From Methanobacteriaceae archaeon (GTDB lineage Archaea; Methanobacteriota; Methanobacteria; Methanobacteriales; Methanobacteriaceae), in assembly GCA_030693105.1 (NCBI GenBank), contig JAUYBK010000017.1, positions 1 through 13,797 on the forward strand: a DNA stretch of 13,797 bases. The letters run 5' to 3'. Below, piece by piece: positions 1 through 8,540 of the stretch (its first letter is position 1; each line of letters starts with the position of its first letter). Both the position numbers and the translations under genes were made by a program. The notes under the pieces were generated by a model. That model was given only the letters and a program-made list of their open reading frames with translations, did not search any database and was not told the DNA's origin.

Positions 1-267
1 CATATTCATTCTCTTAAGTTTCCGAGTAGATGACAAGGCAGACTTGGTGGAAGCTGACTTGAATTTTAATTCTTCGTCTTCAGACTTCTTTTCTTGTTTC
101 AAAGGTGATTTTATATCAGGCCGGCGAGGCTTTATCTTACTCACTTTTTTAACCGGTTTTTGAACCTCGCTACCCACTTTTTGGGCCCCTTCACCCACTT
201 TTTGTGACGAATCGACAGTAAAATTACCTATACGGTGAAAAACTTTTTTAAGACCGTCAAAAACCAT
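1..267 (-). CDS. Basic, lysine-rich N-terminus of the gene downstream of the secretion ATPase (partial)
   Basis: This is the first 89 codons of a gene that runs off the left edge. An ATG at 267 is preceded by a good ribosome binding site, AGGTGG, four bases upstream. The protein begins MVFDGLKKVFHRIGNF, then has KVGEGAQKVGSEVQKPVKKV (a KVG repeat), then a hydrophilic stretch rich in lysine and serine. No membrane helix appears in the visible part. The start lies 29 bases after the ATPase stop, so the two are probably co-transcribed. In archaea the ATPase of a type II/IV-like secretion or pilus system is usually followed by its polytopic membrane partner (TadC/FlaJ/GspF type). I infer this gene is that partner with a long soluble N-terminal extension, but the diagnostic domain lies outside the window. 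Confidence 0.6.
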   Translation of the reverse strand, partial: MVFDGLKKVFHRIGNFTVDSSQKVGEGAQKVGSEVQKPVKKVSKIKPRRPDIKSPLKQEKKSEDEELKFKSASTKSALSSTRKLKRMNM

Positions 268-296
268 TATACCACCTTTAAATAGTACGAAAATTA

Positions 297-1964
<1,668 letters not shown>

Positions 1965-2005
1965 AAATCTCTACTATTTATATAAAGTATTTAATATTTA
2001 AGCAT
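1965..2005. promoter_or_regulatory. Compact divergent promoter region
   Basis: Only 41 bases separate the ATG of the ATPase (minus) from the ATG of the methyltransferase-like gene (plus). The stretch is almost all A/T and holds overlapping TATA-like boxes, TTTATATAAAG near 1977-1987 for the plus gene and TTAAATATTAAA near 1990-2001 read on the minus strand. For the plus gene the TATA element lies about 20-30 bases before the ATG at 2006, which fits leaderless or nearly leaderless transcription. Inferred from spacing only. Confidence 0.5.
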
Positions 2006-2989
2006 ATGTATATGATGTGCCCTTGTGGAGGCAAATGCGTAACTAATGCCGAAGATGTGCTAGGACATTTAGAACACCACCACATCCCCTGTAAAAGCTG
2101 TGGAAAAATTGATTTAAAAAAATTCAGTTCATTATCTGAACAGCTAGAATTAAAAAATATAAACAGCCAGTGGGGAAGATGTAAATGCGGAAGGCGTCAC
2201 TTAGACGCAGTTATGGCTCATATACTTAAGATCATGATTGATGAAGGATTACGGGATAAACAAGCCAACCTCCGAAAAGTTGGAACACCCCTTATTACTC
2301 CTGCTTATCCACTAAAAGGTGCTCCCTACTTATCAGAAGATTCCCTGGTTTTTTTAACCGACGAACTTAATGATAAATGTGCTCTTAGAATTTATAAAGA
2401 AGTTCCAGAAGTTAAAGGAATTTTAAAAGGAGATTTAAAAGATACAGTTGGTATGAAAGACTCTACATCCACACCTCACACCTACCAACTCCTGGCAGGT
2501 TGTGACATGCGATGTGACGTGGTTCAGACCCCAAGTGGAGCACTATGCATCTATAAAAACCAGAGTCAAGTTCATTTGGAGTTTCCAAAACCGTTTTCAA
2601 CCAAAATAACCGCAGTTTATAACGTTTTAAAGAAATATAAGTCTCCCCGCGTCCTGGATTGTACTTGTGGGCCAGGGACTCTGGGAATAGCTGCCCTTAA
2701 AGCAGGATCCAGGAAAGTGGTTTTTAATGATATCTGGTACCCTGCCGCCTGGACTACGGCTCTTAACCTGGAAGTTAACGGGTTTCCAACAAACCTTACC
2801 CGAAAAAAAGAAGGATTAATCGCTTCTGGTGAGAATTTTGAGGTTTACTGTGCTGACATTAAAGAATTAACATCTATTTTAAATGAAAAGTTTGAAATCT
2901 GCCTGGTGGACCCCTTCCCTGGTGTTGATTTCAAAGAAGCGGTAAAATCCGTGGAAAAACTGGCAGACGAATTAATAATAATTGAGTAG
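2006..2989 (+). CDS. Zinc-ribbon class I SAM-dependent methyltransferase-like protein
   Basis: A 327-residue soluble protein. Residues 1-65 are rich in paired cysteines (C5, C7, C11, C29, C32, C59, C61) with several histidines, consistent with one or two zinc sites. The C-terminal part is a class I methyltransferase fold: motif I VLDCTCGPGTLGIAAL (217-231), the acidic strand VVFNDI (238-243), an acidic YCADI (281-285), and a motif IV-like LVDPFPG (300-306) where DNA/RNA methylases often carry DPPY. This arrangement recalls RNA methyltransferases of the Trm5/RlmI type, but I cannot name a substrate. Start choice is open: ATG occurs at 2006, 2012 and 2015, with no clear ribosome binding site before any of them, in line with leaderless expression. 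The gene ends six bases before the 3' end of the broken transporter gene, which lies tail to tail with it. Confidence 0.75.
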   Translation: MYMMCPCGGKCVTNAEDVLGHLEHHHIPCKSCGKIDLKKFSSLSEQLELKNINSQWGRCKCGRRHLDAVMAHILKIMIDEGLRDKQANLRKVGTPLITPAYPLKGAPYLSEDSLVFLTDELNDKCALRIYKEVPEVKGILKGDLKDTVGMKDSTSTPHTYQLLAGCDMRCDVVQTPSGALCIYKNQSQVHLEFPKPFSTKITAVYNVLKKYKSPRVLDCTCGPGTLGIAALKAGSRKVVFNDIWYPAAWTTALNLEVNGFPTNLTRKKEGLIASGENFEVYCADIKELTSILNEKFEICLVDPFPGVDFKEAVKSVEKLADELIIIE

Positions 2990-2995
2990 TTATAT

Positions 2996-3364
2996 CTATC
3001 CTAATCCTGCGTATATCACTATGGCCGGAAGAATTAAAACCCCCATAAGGTGAAATTTATTCAAAACTAAATAATGGGGCAGAATTCCCAGAGCAATAGC
3101 CGTAATATAAGTTAAAGCTACCATTAAAATATTTGCCTGCTCTCTAATTGCAAAAATAAAAACCACTACACTCATGAATATAATCACCTACCAGGTTAAC
3201 TTACTGTAATCCAACTTTTCCAAGTATTTTCCTGCCGCATCCCCCAGCTTGAGGCAAAGTATCAGTGCCAGGGATACTGCGGTTATAGATGTGAAAATGA
3301 AAAATAAAAGCTGAGAAAAGTTTAAACCCTCTAAAAGGTGGTTGACGTATACAGCAATTCCACT
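2996..3364 (-). pseudogene. C-terminal third of a broken TctA/DUF112-type transporter gene
   Basis: This is the tail of the gene whose front lies at 7644-8530. Read from 3364 it gives RSGIAVYVNHLLEGLNFSQ, a membrane helix, then LGDAAGKYLEKLDYSKLTW and an in-frame TAG (3190-3188). The same frame continues with VIIFMSVVVFIF and ends GILPHYLVLNKFHLMGVLILPAIVIYAGLG. That ending (LP..LG..R.HLMG.L.LP) is what I know from the C-terminus of archaeal COG1784/DUF112 proteins. The part after the TAG has its own ribosome binding site AGGTGA eight bases before an ATG at 3175, so a 59-residue membrane peptide could still be made. Residues before RSG (frame-extended as FLFEHFYIH) belong to the inserted DNA. 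Joining ...NPRSGI from the front part to AVYV... here restores one continuous frame. Confidence 0.8.
3356..3364. repeat. 9-bp direct repeat, left copy (AATTCCACT)
   Basis: AATTCCACT here is identical to 7644-7652, and both copies fall exactly where the broken transporter gene is interrupted. On the coding (minus) strand both read AGT GGA ATT (Ser-Gly-Ile) and both are preceded by an Arg codon (CGA here, CGG in the other copy). The simplest reading is a target-site duplication or a shared recombination core bounding the inserted segment. Confidence 0.7.
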
Positions 3365-3493
3365 TCGATGGATATAAAAATGTTCAAAAAGAAACATAAC
3401 AATGAAACCCACACTTCAAAGAAATCTGTTGAGTGGATACAACATTAATTAGACTGATAATAAACCTGAAGATTAAAATTGGATGAAGATAAA

Positions 3494-4636
3494 ATGACGA
3501 AGATGGAACCTATATCTCTGCCATTGCCGGCTTTTGCAGGTGGCACTAAGGCAATGACCCTGAACCCGGTTGTCGGCACTCCCCACAGAGAGTATGCCGA
3601 AATGTTCATTCCAGGAGAAGAAAAGATAGAAGATGGTGAGATACGTGTAACTGTGCTTGGTAGTGGTAATCCATGGCCTACACGTGCTCAGGCCTCAGCA
3701 AGCATCCTTGTTGAAATTGGCAATCCTGAACAGGATATATTCCTTTTTGATTTGGGTACGGGCTCTATAACAAATTATGCAAGTTTAAAATTGCCAGTGA
3801 ATGCACTTAATAAGGTATTTATTACCCATTTGCATGCTGACCATACTGGTGACATGCTGACACTTAGCGGTAGCTTTTCTAAGGTCGGGCGTGCTGATGG
3901 ACCAGTTTATGTTTGGGGTCCTAGTGGTTCTGAGCCTAGACTGGGTACGAAGCACTTCTGTGAGGCGATCGAGGAAGCACTGGCCTGGAACAATGCAGCC
4001 GACAAGGGAGCTATTAATCCTGACAGTATGCGGATTGTGGTCTCCGAGTTTGATTATAGTAAGACTCAAGTCGTTTACGATGCTAATGGTGTCAAAGTAA
4101 CCTCATTTCCAGTTGTTCACTGCATTAGCGGAGCGGTCGGTTACCGTCTGGATTTTGCTGGCCTTTCATTTGGCTTTTCTGGCGACACTCGTCCGTCTTG
4201 GCCACTTGTTCGCGCCTGCGAAGATGTCGATTTGTTGATCCATGAATGTTTCCCACCCGCCAAAGTGCTTGCAGCCTCTTCGGGTTTATCCATAGAGCGG
4301 GCGAATATCGCCATCAACGCTGCTCATACCTCTCCAAAAGGAGCAGGTAAGGTATTTGGATTGGTGAAGCCGCGTATGGCCGGTTTATGGCACACTTTGA
4401 TCTCACCCCAGATCATACCCATGATCTTCGAAGAACTTAAAAACGAATATGGTGGCCCTGTCGTCCAGACCCAGGATCTGACGGTGTTCAATATTACGAA
4501 GGAATCTGTTGTAGCCCGTCAGGCTAAGCAATTTGACCAGTTGCCGCCTATTCCGGGTAAGATGCGTGTTCCATACACTCCTGTGGTTGAGGAACCACCG
4601 GAATGGTGGGCAGAGTCGCTTATAAACCTTGAATAA
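3494..4636 (+). CDS. MBL-fold metallo-hydrolase (RNase Z/GntH-like)
   Basis: A 380-residue metallo-beta-lactamase-fold hydrolase. The metal ligands are visible: HLHADH (residues 112-117), VVH (H209), SGDTRP (D231) and LWHTL (H300). Other conserved-looking segments are VTVLGSGNPWPTRAQASA (52-69), DLIHEC-type text near 250 and AAHTSP (276-281). The HLHADHTGD plus SGDTRP pattern is of the RNase Z/ElaC-like group. The overall text, from ISLPLPAFAGGTKA to VVQTQDLTVFN, resembles proteins I recall being annotated as GntH-like (guanitoxin biosynthesis MBL hydrolase); that name comes from memory and does not imply the toxin is made, since no other pathway gene is here. I chose the ATG at 3494, seven bases after GGATGA, over a TTG five codons upstream. 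Eight of 13 arginines use CGT. It stands alone on the plus strand inside the inserted segment, and transfer from bacteria is a reasonable inference. Confidence 0.8.
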   Translation: MTKMEPISLPLPAFAGGTKAMTLNPVVGTPHREYAEMFIPGEEKIEDGEIRVTVLGSGNPWPTRAQASASILVEIGNPEQDIFLFDLGTGSITNYASLKLPVNALNKVFITHLHADHTGDMLTLSGSFSKVGRADGPVYVWGPSGSEPRLGTKHFCEAIEEALAWNNAADKGAINPDSMRIVVSEFDYSKTQVVYDANGVKVTSFPVVHCISGAVGYRLDFAGLSFGFSGDTRPSWPLVRACEDVDLLIHECFPPAKVLAASSGLSIERANIAINAAHTSPKGAGKVFGLVKPRMAGLWHTLISPQIIPMIFEELKNEYGGPVVQTQDLTVFNITKESVVARQAKQFDQLPPIPGKMRVPYTPVVEEPPEWWAESLINLE

Positions 4637-4707
4637 GTCTTGAAATCTGCTCGACGAAAAAGAAGTAGAAGGACATTTATGCTTTAAGAAAGATTATTTA
4701 TCATTCC

Positions 4708-6375
4708 TTATTTTTTTTTTAGTTGGCATTCTTTTATGTAATCATCAATGCTTATGCAAACATTTATTTCGCCAAGTTCTATTTCTGTCTTTCTAAGGGT
4801 ATCTCTTAGCGGGCCGGAGATATTGGATGCTTTGATACTGATTTTTCTATTCTTAAGCTCAGTTGTGAGTTCATCCAACATTTCAATACCTGTTATATCA
4901 ATGAATGCTGTTGCTTCTAAATCTAATATCAGTAGTTTAGCATCTTTATATTCATTATCTAAAAGGTCTAATATATTATTTTTGATATTATCTGCATTTA
5001 GGAATATTTGTGAACCATCTACCCGGATGATAAGCACTCCGGGAATTTTTATGTTTTCAGGGTGGCGTTTAATATCTTTATAATCATCTGTACCTGGTAC
5101 TTGTCCTAATATTGCAATATTTGGATTGTAAAGTTTATTAATAAGTACCAAGATGGATAATATCACTCCAATTATTATGCCCTCTAGAGTACCTAAAATA
5201 AGAACGGATAGTAAGGTTAACATGGCAATAACAAACTCAATTCGACTAAAATTATATATAAAACGAAAATGAGGAATATCTAATAGTCCTCTGATGGTAA
5301 AAAGTATTATAGCTGCCAGTATACTCTCTGGTAGATTGGTAAATAAACCTGTTAAGAAAACTAAAACTAATAAAATAATTATTCCGGATATTCCTCCAGC
5401 AAGTGGTGTTTTAGCTCCGCTTTCATTGTTTACTGAAGATCTAGAAACGCTTCCACCTACTGGAAATCCCTGAAAAAGGCCCACAGCTATATTAGATATT
5501 CCTAAAGGTAATAATTCTTTGTTACCATCAATTTTGTAGTTGTTTTTTATTGCATAGTTTGTAGCTACTCCGTAGCCTTCAATATAACTTAAAAGGAAAA
5601 CTGCGCCTGCTAATGTAATAAGAGTATTAACGTCAATTAAGTTTGGATCAGGAATTATCAGGGAAGGTAATCCTTGTGGTATTGATCCCACAACTTTTAC
5701 CCCTAAAGAAGCTAGATTAGTTAATGTTAGGAGTATTATTGATCCTAATACTAAAATCAGAGTGTTGGGTAGTTTAGGAAATTTTTTTGTTGCTAATAGT
5801 AAAAATAAGAGCCCTCCTACTCCCACAGCTAGTGTTGCTAAGTTTGTTTGATCAATATGTAATATCAAATAGTAGATTCGTTGAAAAAAATTACCTGAAG
5901 CACCATTTATCCCAAATAATTTGGTCAGCTGACCAGAAGCTATAAATAGAGCTAAACCTGCTAAAAACCCTGTTAAAACTGTTTTAGATATAAATTTAAC
6001 TATAAATCCTAAACGTAGGATCCATGATATAAATGCCAATAAACCTGCAACTACTGCTACTAAGGATGCAATAAGAGCATACTGTTCAGCATTTACAATC
6101 AAAAGCGACCCTAATGTAGATCCTACTAATATTGAAATAGCCGATGTAGGGCCCATTGATAATTGACGTGATGTTCCAAAAATTACGTAAACTAATAAGG
6201 CCATCATTGCTGAATATAGACCCACTTCAGGAGGTAAACCTGCTAAAGATGCAAATGCAATGGCTTCAGGAACGATAAAAGCACCCACAGTGATTCCTGC
6301 TAAAACATCGGGACGAAACCATTCTTTATTATAAGAACGTGCCCATTGGACCACCGGCAAGATAGAACTTAACAT
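4708..6375 (-). CDS. SulP-family anion transporter with C-terminal STAS domain
   Basis: Inner-membrane anion transporter of the SulP/SLC26 family; members carry sulfate, bicarbonate or other anions, and the substrate cannot be read from sequence. The protein is 555 residues, normal for the family. Residues 10-60 contain RPDVLAGITVGAFIVPEAIAFASLAGLPPEVGLYSA, the classic SulP entry, followed by GPTSAISILVG and, later, PVGGSVSRSSVNNESGAKTPLAGG, the family's second signature. Residues about 444-555 form a STAS domain with DLEATAFIDITGIEML at its core. I placed the start at the ATG at 6375 because AGGAGG lies five bases upstream; an in-frame start 12 codons earlier (6411) would place that site inside the gene. 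The gene is AT-rich compared with the core genes around it and lies inside the inserted segment, convergent with the MBL hydrolase. Confidence 0.92.
   Translation of the reverse strand: MLSSILPVVQWARSYNKEWFRPDVLAGITVGAFIVPEAIAFASLAGLPPEVGLYSAMMALLVYVIFGTSRQLSMGPTSAISILVGSTLGSLLIVNAEQYALIASLVAVVAGLLAFISWILRLGFIVKFISKTVLTGFLAGLALFIASGQLTKLFGINGASGNFFQRIYYLILHIDQTNLATLAVGVGGLLFLLLATKKFPKLPNTLILVLGSIILLTLTNLASLGVKVVGSIPQGLPSLIIPDPNLIDVNTLITLAGAVFLLSYIEGYGVATNYAIKNNYKIDGNKELLPLGISNIAVGLFQGFPVGGSVSRSSVNNESGAKTPLAGGISGIIILLVLVFLTGLFTNLPESILAAIILFTIRGLLDIPHFRFIYNFSRIEFVIAMLTLLSVLILGTLEGIIIGVILSILVLINKLYNPNIAILGQVPGTDDYKDIKRHPENIKIPGVLIIRVDGSQIFLNADNIKNNILDLLDNEYKDAKLLILDLEATAFIDITGIEMLDELTTELKNRKISIKASNISGPLRDTLRKTEIELGEINVCISIDDYIKECQLKKK
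4711..4720 (+). terminator. T10 tract after the MBL hydrolase gene
   Basis: Ten consecutive T on the plus strand, 75 bases after the hydrolase stop. Archaeal transcription typically ends at such oligo-T tracts. The same bases read on the minus strand encode the last lysines of the SulP protein (QLKKK then TAA), so the two convergent genes share it. Confidence 0.5.
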
Positions 6376-6637
6376 ATGCCCCTCCTGTACATTACAAGTT
6401 AACAAACTCAAAATAATAATAAATTGTACTATTTTTAGAGTTCTAATTCTTCCTAAGGGTACTTTATGAATCTCTTTTAAGGTAAATAATAATTTTCTTG
6501 ATAAAAAATATTTAACTGATCTGATTTATCGCAGATATTTAATTATTTTGTAATTAAGGGTTATTCATTGAAGGATATAGTAGGATGTTATCATTGTTGG
6601 ATATATTCGATTTGAATGGCACTTATCTAATCATCTA
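6376..6637. promoter_or_regulatory. SulP upstream region with strong ribosome binding site
   Basis: About 260 AT-rich bases between the unknown membrane gene and SulP, both on the minus strand. The only sure element is the AGGAGG at 6385-6380 before the SulP start. Several A/T-rich stretches could serve as TATA boxes but none stands out. A plus-strand open stretch starting at 6585 runs antisense into the membrane gene and is probably a shadow. Confidence 0.4.
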
Positions 6638-7384
6638 TTATTTAATCTCAATTTTATTTGGAAAATCAATTGAACCTTTAAAGGCTAAATATAGGCCTTC
6701 TATAAAAAGTCTTATGGTCGTTAATGAAATTAAAATAAAAAAGAATAAAATTAAAGACACAATTAAAAATTCCAGGTATATTAGGCTAAATTCAAAAAGA
6801 GGCAAATTAACTGCATTTGGTAAAGTGCTTGAAGACATAGCTACAATCCATTTACTTAATATTATTATGATTATAGTGAAGAAAATTAATAGTATTGAAT
6901 AAATTGTTGAGATGTAAAACCTTTTAGCACACGCAAGCATGACATCTCTGAAATAAACGGAATTAATTGTTCCTTCAGTTGCATATTTGAAGGATATATT
7001 AGATAAAGCTGCTCCTGCAGCTATGAAACCTATACTGGATACTAAGTAATATGTAGGATCAAACTGAAAAGCAAACTGATAGAAACCATAAGGAATTATA
7101 ATAAGGTTAATTATTACAAATATTACTATTTGTGCGTATGAAAGTACTTTAAACAATTTAATATTATTATTATCTTCTTTTAAAGTAAAATTACCACTAA
7201 AAAAACTATATACTTTAAAAAATCTATTTCCACTAAAAGATAAAAATATATCAAGTATAAGAAAAACTAAGGGGAGAGCTCCCAAGACATTGATTGTTGT
7301 ATAAATTTGATCTACATTTTTTTGGTTATATCCTATGTATGCATAAATTATACTAATAATAATGGATAATAATAATCCAATCAA
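6638..7384 (-). CDS. Unknown polytopic membrane protein, likely frameshifted at its start
   Basis: A 248-residue hydrophobic protein with about six membrane helices (segments near residues 2-17, 34-50, 82-100, 112-130, 155-178 and 205-228). I do not recognise the family. The frame opens with TTG at 7384, which has no ribosome binding site. Just upstream, an ATG at 7410 does have one (GGAG, five bases away) but its frame reads MKKFFTFLF and stops at a TGA overlapping the TTG. Adding one T to the TTTT at 7383-7386 would fuse them into MKKFFTFLFLIGLLLSIIISIIY, a natural first membrane helix. So the gene is probably either recently broken, translationally recoded or affected by a homopolymer sequencing error. 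It is extremely AT-rich (9 G/C in the 60 bases from 7141), unlike the core genes, and lies inside the inserted segment upstream of SulP. Confidence 0.65.
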   Translation of the reverse strand: MIGLLLSIIISIIYAYIGYNQKNVDQIYTTINVLGALPLVFLILDIFLSFSGNRFFKVYSFFSGNFTLKEDNNNIKLFKVLSYAQIVIFVIINLIIIPYGFYQFAFQFDPTYYLVSSIGFIAAGAALSNISFKYATEGTINSVYFRDVMLACAKRFYISTIYSILLIFFTIIIIILSKWIVAMSSSTLPNAVNLPLFEFSLIYLEFLIVSLILFFFILISLTTIRLFIEGLYLAFKGSIDFPNKIEIK

Positions 7385-7515
7385 AATAAGAATGTGAAAA
7401 ATTTTTTCATTGTTTCTCCATTAACTAAAATCATCTCTTTTTGTATGTTACAACATGTAAAAGGATAAAACAATTTTCTTTTGTATATTTACTTGAATTA
7501 ATATTTAAATTGGTA

Positions 7516-7643
7516 TTATTTATCTTTTTCTAAGTACTCCGCTAAGTTGAAATAGTCAAATTTTTTAATTTCTAATTTAATAAGTAATACTAAAATAGGT
7601 AAACTGATATATAAAATACGGGGTTTAGGATAGGGATTGGGTT
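7516..7643 (-). pseudogene. C-terminal fragment of an unknown membrane protein at the insert edge
   Basis: Read on the minus strand from the right junction, a frame stays open to a TAA at 7518-7516 and gives PYPKPRILYISLPILVLLI followed by KLEIKKFDYFNLAEYLEKDK. This looks like a last membrane helix followed by a charged tail, the usual ending of a polytopic membrane protein. It has no start codon of its own, and the transporter remnant reads into the same DNA in another frame. I infer that the insertion brought in the last 40 or so codons of a truncated gene. The stretch is short, so it could be chance. Confidence 0.35.
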
Positions 7644-7652
7644 AATTCCACT
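7644..7652. repeat. 9-bp direct repeat, right copy (AATTCCACT)
   Basis: Identical to 3356-3364 and in the same orientation. It marks the right end of the inserted segment and encodes Ser-Gly-Ile of the NPRSGI motif in the front part of the broken transporter gene. Confidence 0.7.
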
Positions 7653-8530
7653 CCGGGGGTTTCCAATTAAAAATATGGCCATTAGCGAGAATAAAGCATC
7701 GGAAACATTCACGCCACTCATGACCACCAGAAATCCTTCCCGCTGATTTTCTGCATCACTCCCTCCGCTCAGTTCCTGGGCGATCATACTTCCCTGGGCG
7801 GGTCCTAAACCGGGAAGAAATCCCAGAATACCACCGGCTATTCCTCCGGCGAATATTTCCCTCATGATGTCCATATTAATATTCAAACAATGATAACGGT
7901 CCTGGGTGGGTAAAAATGAGTTCTTTGAAAGGCTAAATAGCATGGTACTCACTCCAAAAAGGCCGGTGAACATACACAAAAATGTTACGCTGGTGGGTAG
8001 TGGTGAGTTCAAAAGAGTCCAGCCCATTATCCCTGACAAAAGAAAAAGTGCTGTTGACCAGGCCATGGAGATTTTGTCTATGTTAAGTCGGATTATCATG
8101 ATTGCCACCACTATAATAAGCAATATCCATATATAAGGTTTCAAAAAGTGGTATAAATGTGGTAAGACCATCATGAAAACGGGTAGAGTGCTATGGTTAC
8201 CAGTATGGAACCGAACCCTCCCAGGGCCACCAAGCGGATTTTTTCTTTTTCACGGCCCTGCAGGAGCATGTGATGTCCGGGCATCACTGAAAGCATGGTT
8301 CCTTCCTCGGGAACGCCAAGAAACATGGAGGGAATGAACTCTAAAAGTGCGTGGCAAATTGACATGGCAATTAAAAAGACACATATGGATTCTGGAGATT
8401 AAGAGCTTAAAAGAAAGGCAGATGAGGCAAATACAAATGCCCCCACAGTATTAACGTGTATACCCGGTATTAAACCAGTTATAGCTCCGCAAGCTACTCC
8501 TAAAAAGCAGACCAATATTAGATCAAACAA
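7644..8530 (-). pseudogene. N-terminal two thirds of a broken TctA/DUF112-type transporter gene
   Basis: Membrane transporter of the archaeal TctA-like family (COG1784/DUF112; substrate unknown). The start is probably TTG at 8530, four bases after GGTGAT. The frame gives LFDLILVCFLGVACGAITG and LIPGIHVNTVGAFVF, the first family glycine-rich motif, then meets an in-frame TAA at 8401-8399. It continues SPESICVFLIAM and EFIPSMFLGVPEEGTMLSVMPGHHML to LYPFS and TGA (8173-8171). One extra T in the TTTT run at 8175-8178 would give LYPFFMMVLPHLYHF and carry on into the next frame, which contains the second motif GFLPGLGPAQGSMIAQELSGG and ends FLIGNPRSGI at 7644. Front and tail parts together would make about 415 residues, the usual family length. 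Beyond 7644 the frame runs into foreign sequence and stops at 7590. With two stops, a frameshift and an insertion the gene is dead as a whole. Confidence 0.85.
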
Positions 8531-8540
8531 TATAATCACC

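Larger units (their letters stand above)
3365..7643. mobile_element. About 4.3-kb acquired segment inserted in a transporter gene
   Basis: The segment lies between the two 9-bp repeats and splits one transporter gene into two collinear halves. Its contents read in both directions: an MBL-fold hydrolase (plus), a SulP transporter and an unknown membrane protein (minus), and the tail of another unknown protein at the right edge. Composition is uneven. By hand count of single 60-base lines, GC is about 53% in the hydrolase (line 4201), 33% in SulP (5161) and 15% in the membrane protein (7141). No integrase or transposase is visible. The ends (TCGATGGATATAAAA at the left; AACCCAATCCCTATCC read inward from the right) are not clear inverted repeats. 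So an insertion is well supported, but its mechanism is unknown; it may be the cargo of an element that lost its recombinase, or several successive insertions. Confidence 0.65.

Noticed and set aside
3188..3190. In-frame TAG in the transporter tail as a pyrrolysine codon
   Set aside because: Pyrrolysine is used in Methanosarcinales and a few other lineages, mainly in methylamine methyltransferases. The gene has other disabling lesions, no Pyl genes are here and the core genes point to Methanobacteriales.
2996..3412. Two separate small membrane-protein genes
   Set aside because: They are in the same frame, separated by a single stop codon, and together match the C-terminal third of the transporter family.
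6585..6902. A 105-codon plus-strand open frame
   Set aside because: It runs antisense to the C-terminal part of the membrane protein. It is rich in Lys and Ile, as expected from the complement of an AT-rich hydrophobic gene, and has no ribosome binding site.
3365..7643. Terminal inverted repeats at the insert ends
   Set aside because: The two ends read TCGATGGATATAAAA and, inward from the other side, AACCCAATCCCTATCC. Apart from a short GGATA/CTATCC likeness there is no convincing inverted repeat.
7590..8365. Two overlapping, translationally coupled transporter genes (ATGA overlap near 8171-8174)
   Set aside because: The two pieces are consecutive parts of one family protein, and one missing T explains the change of frame.
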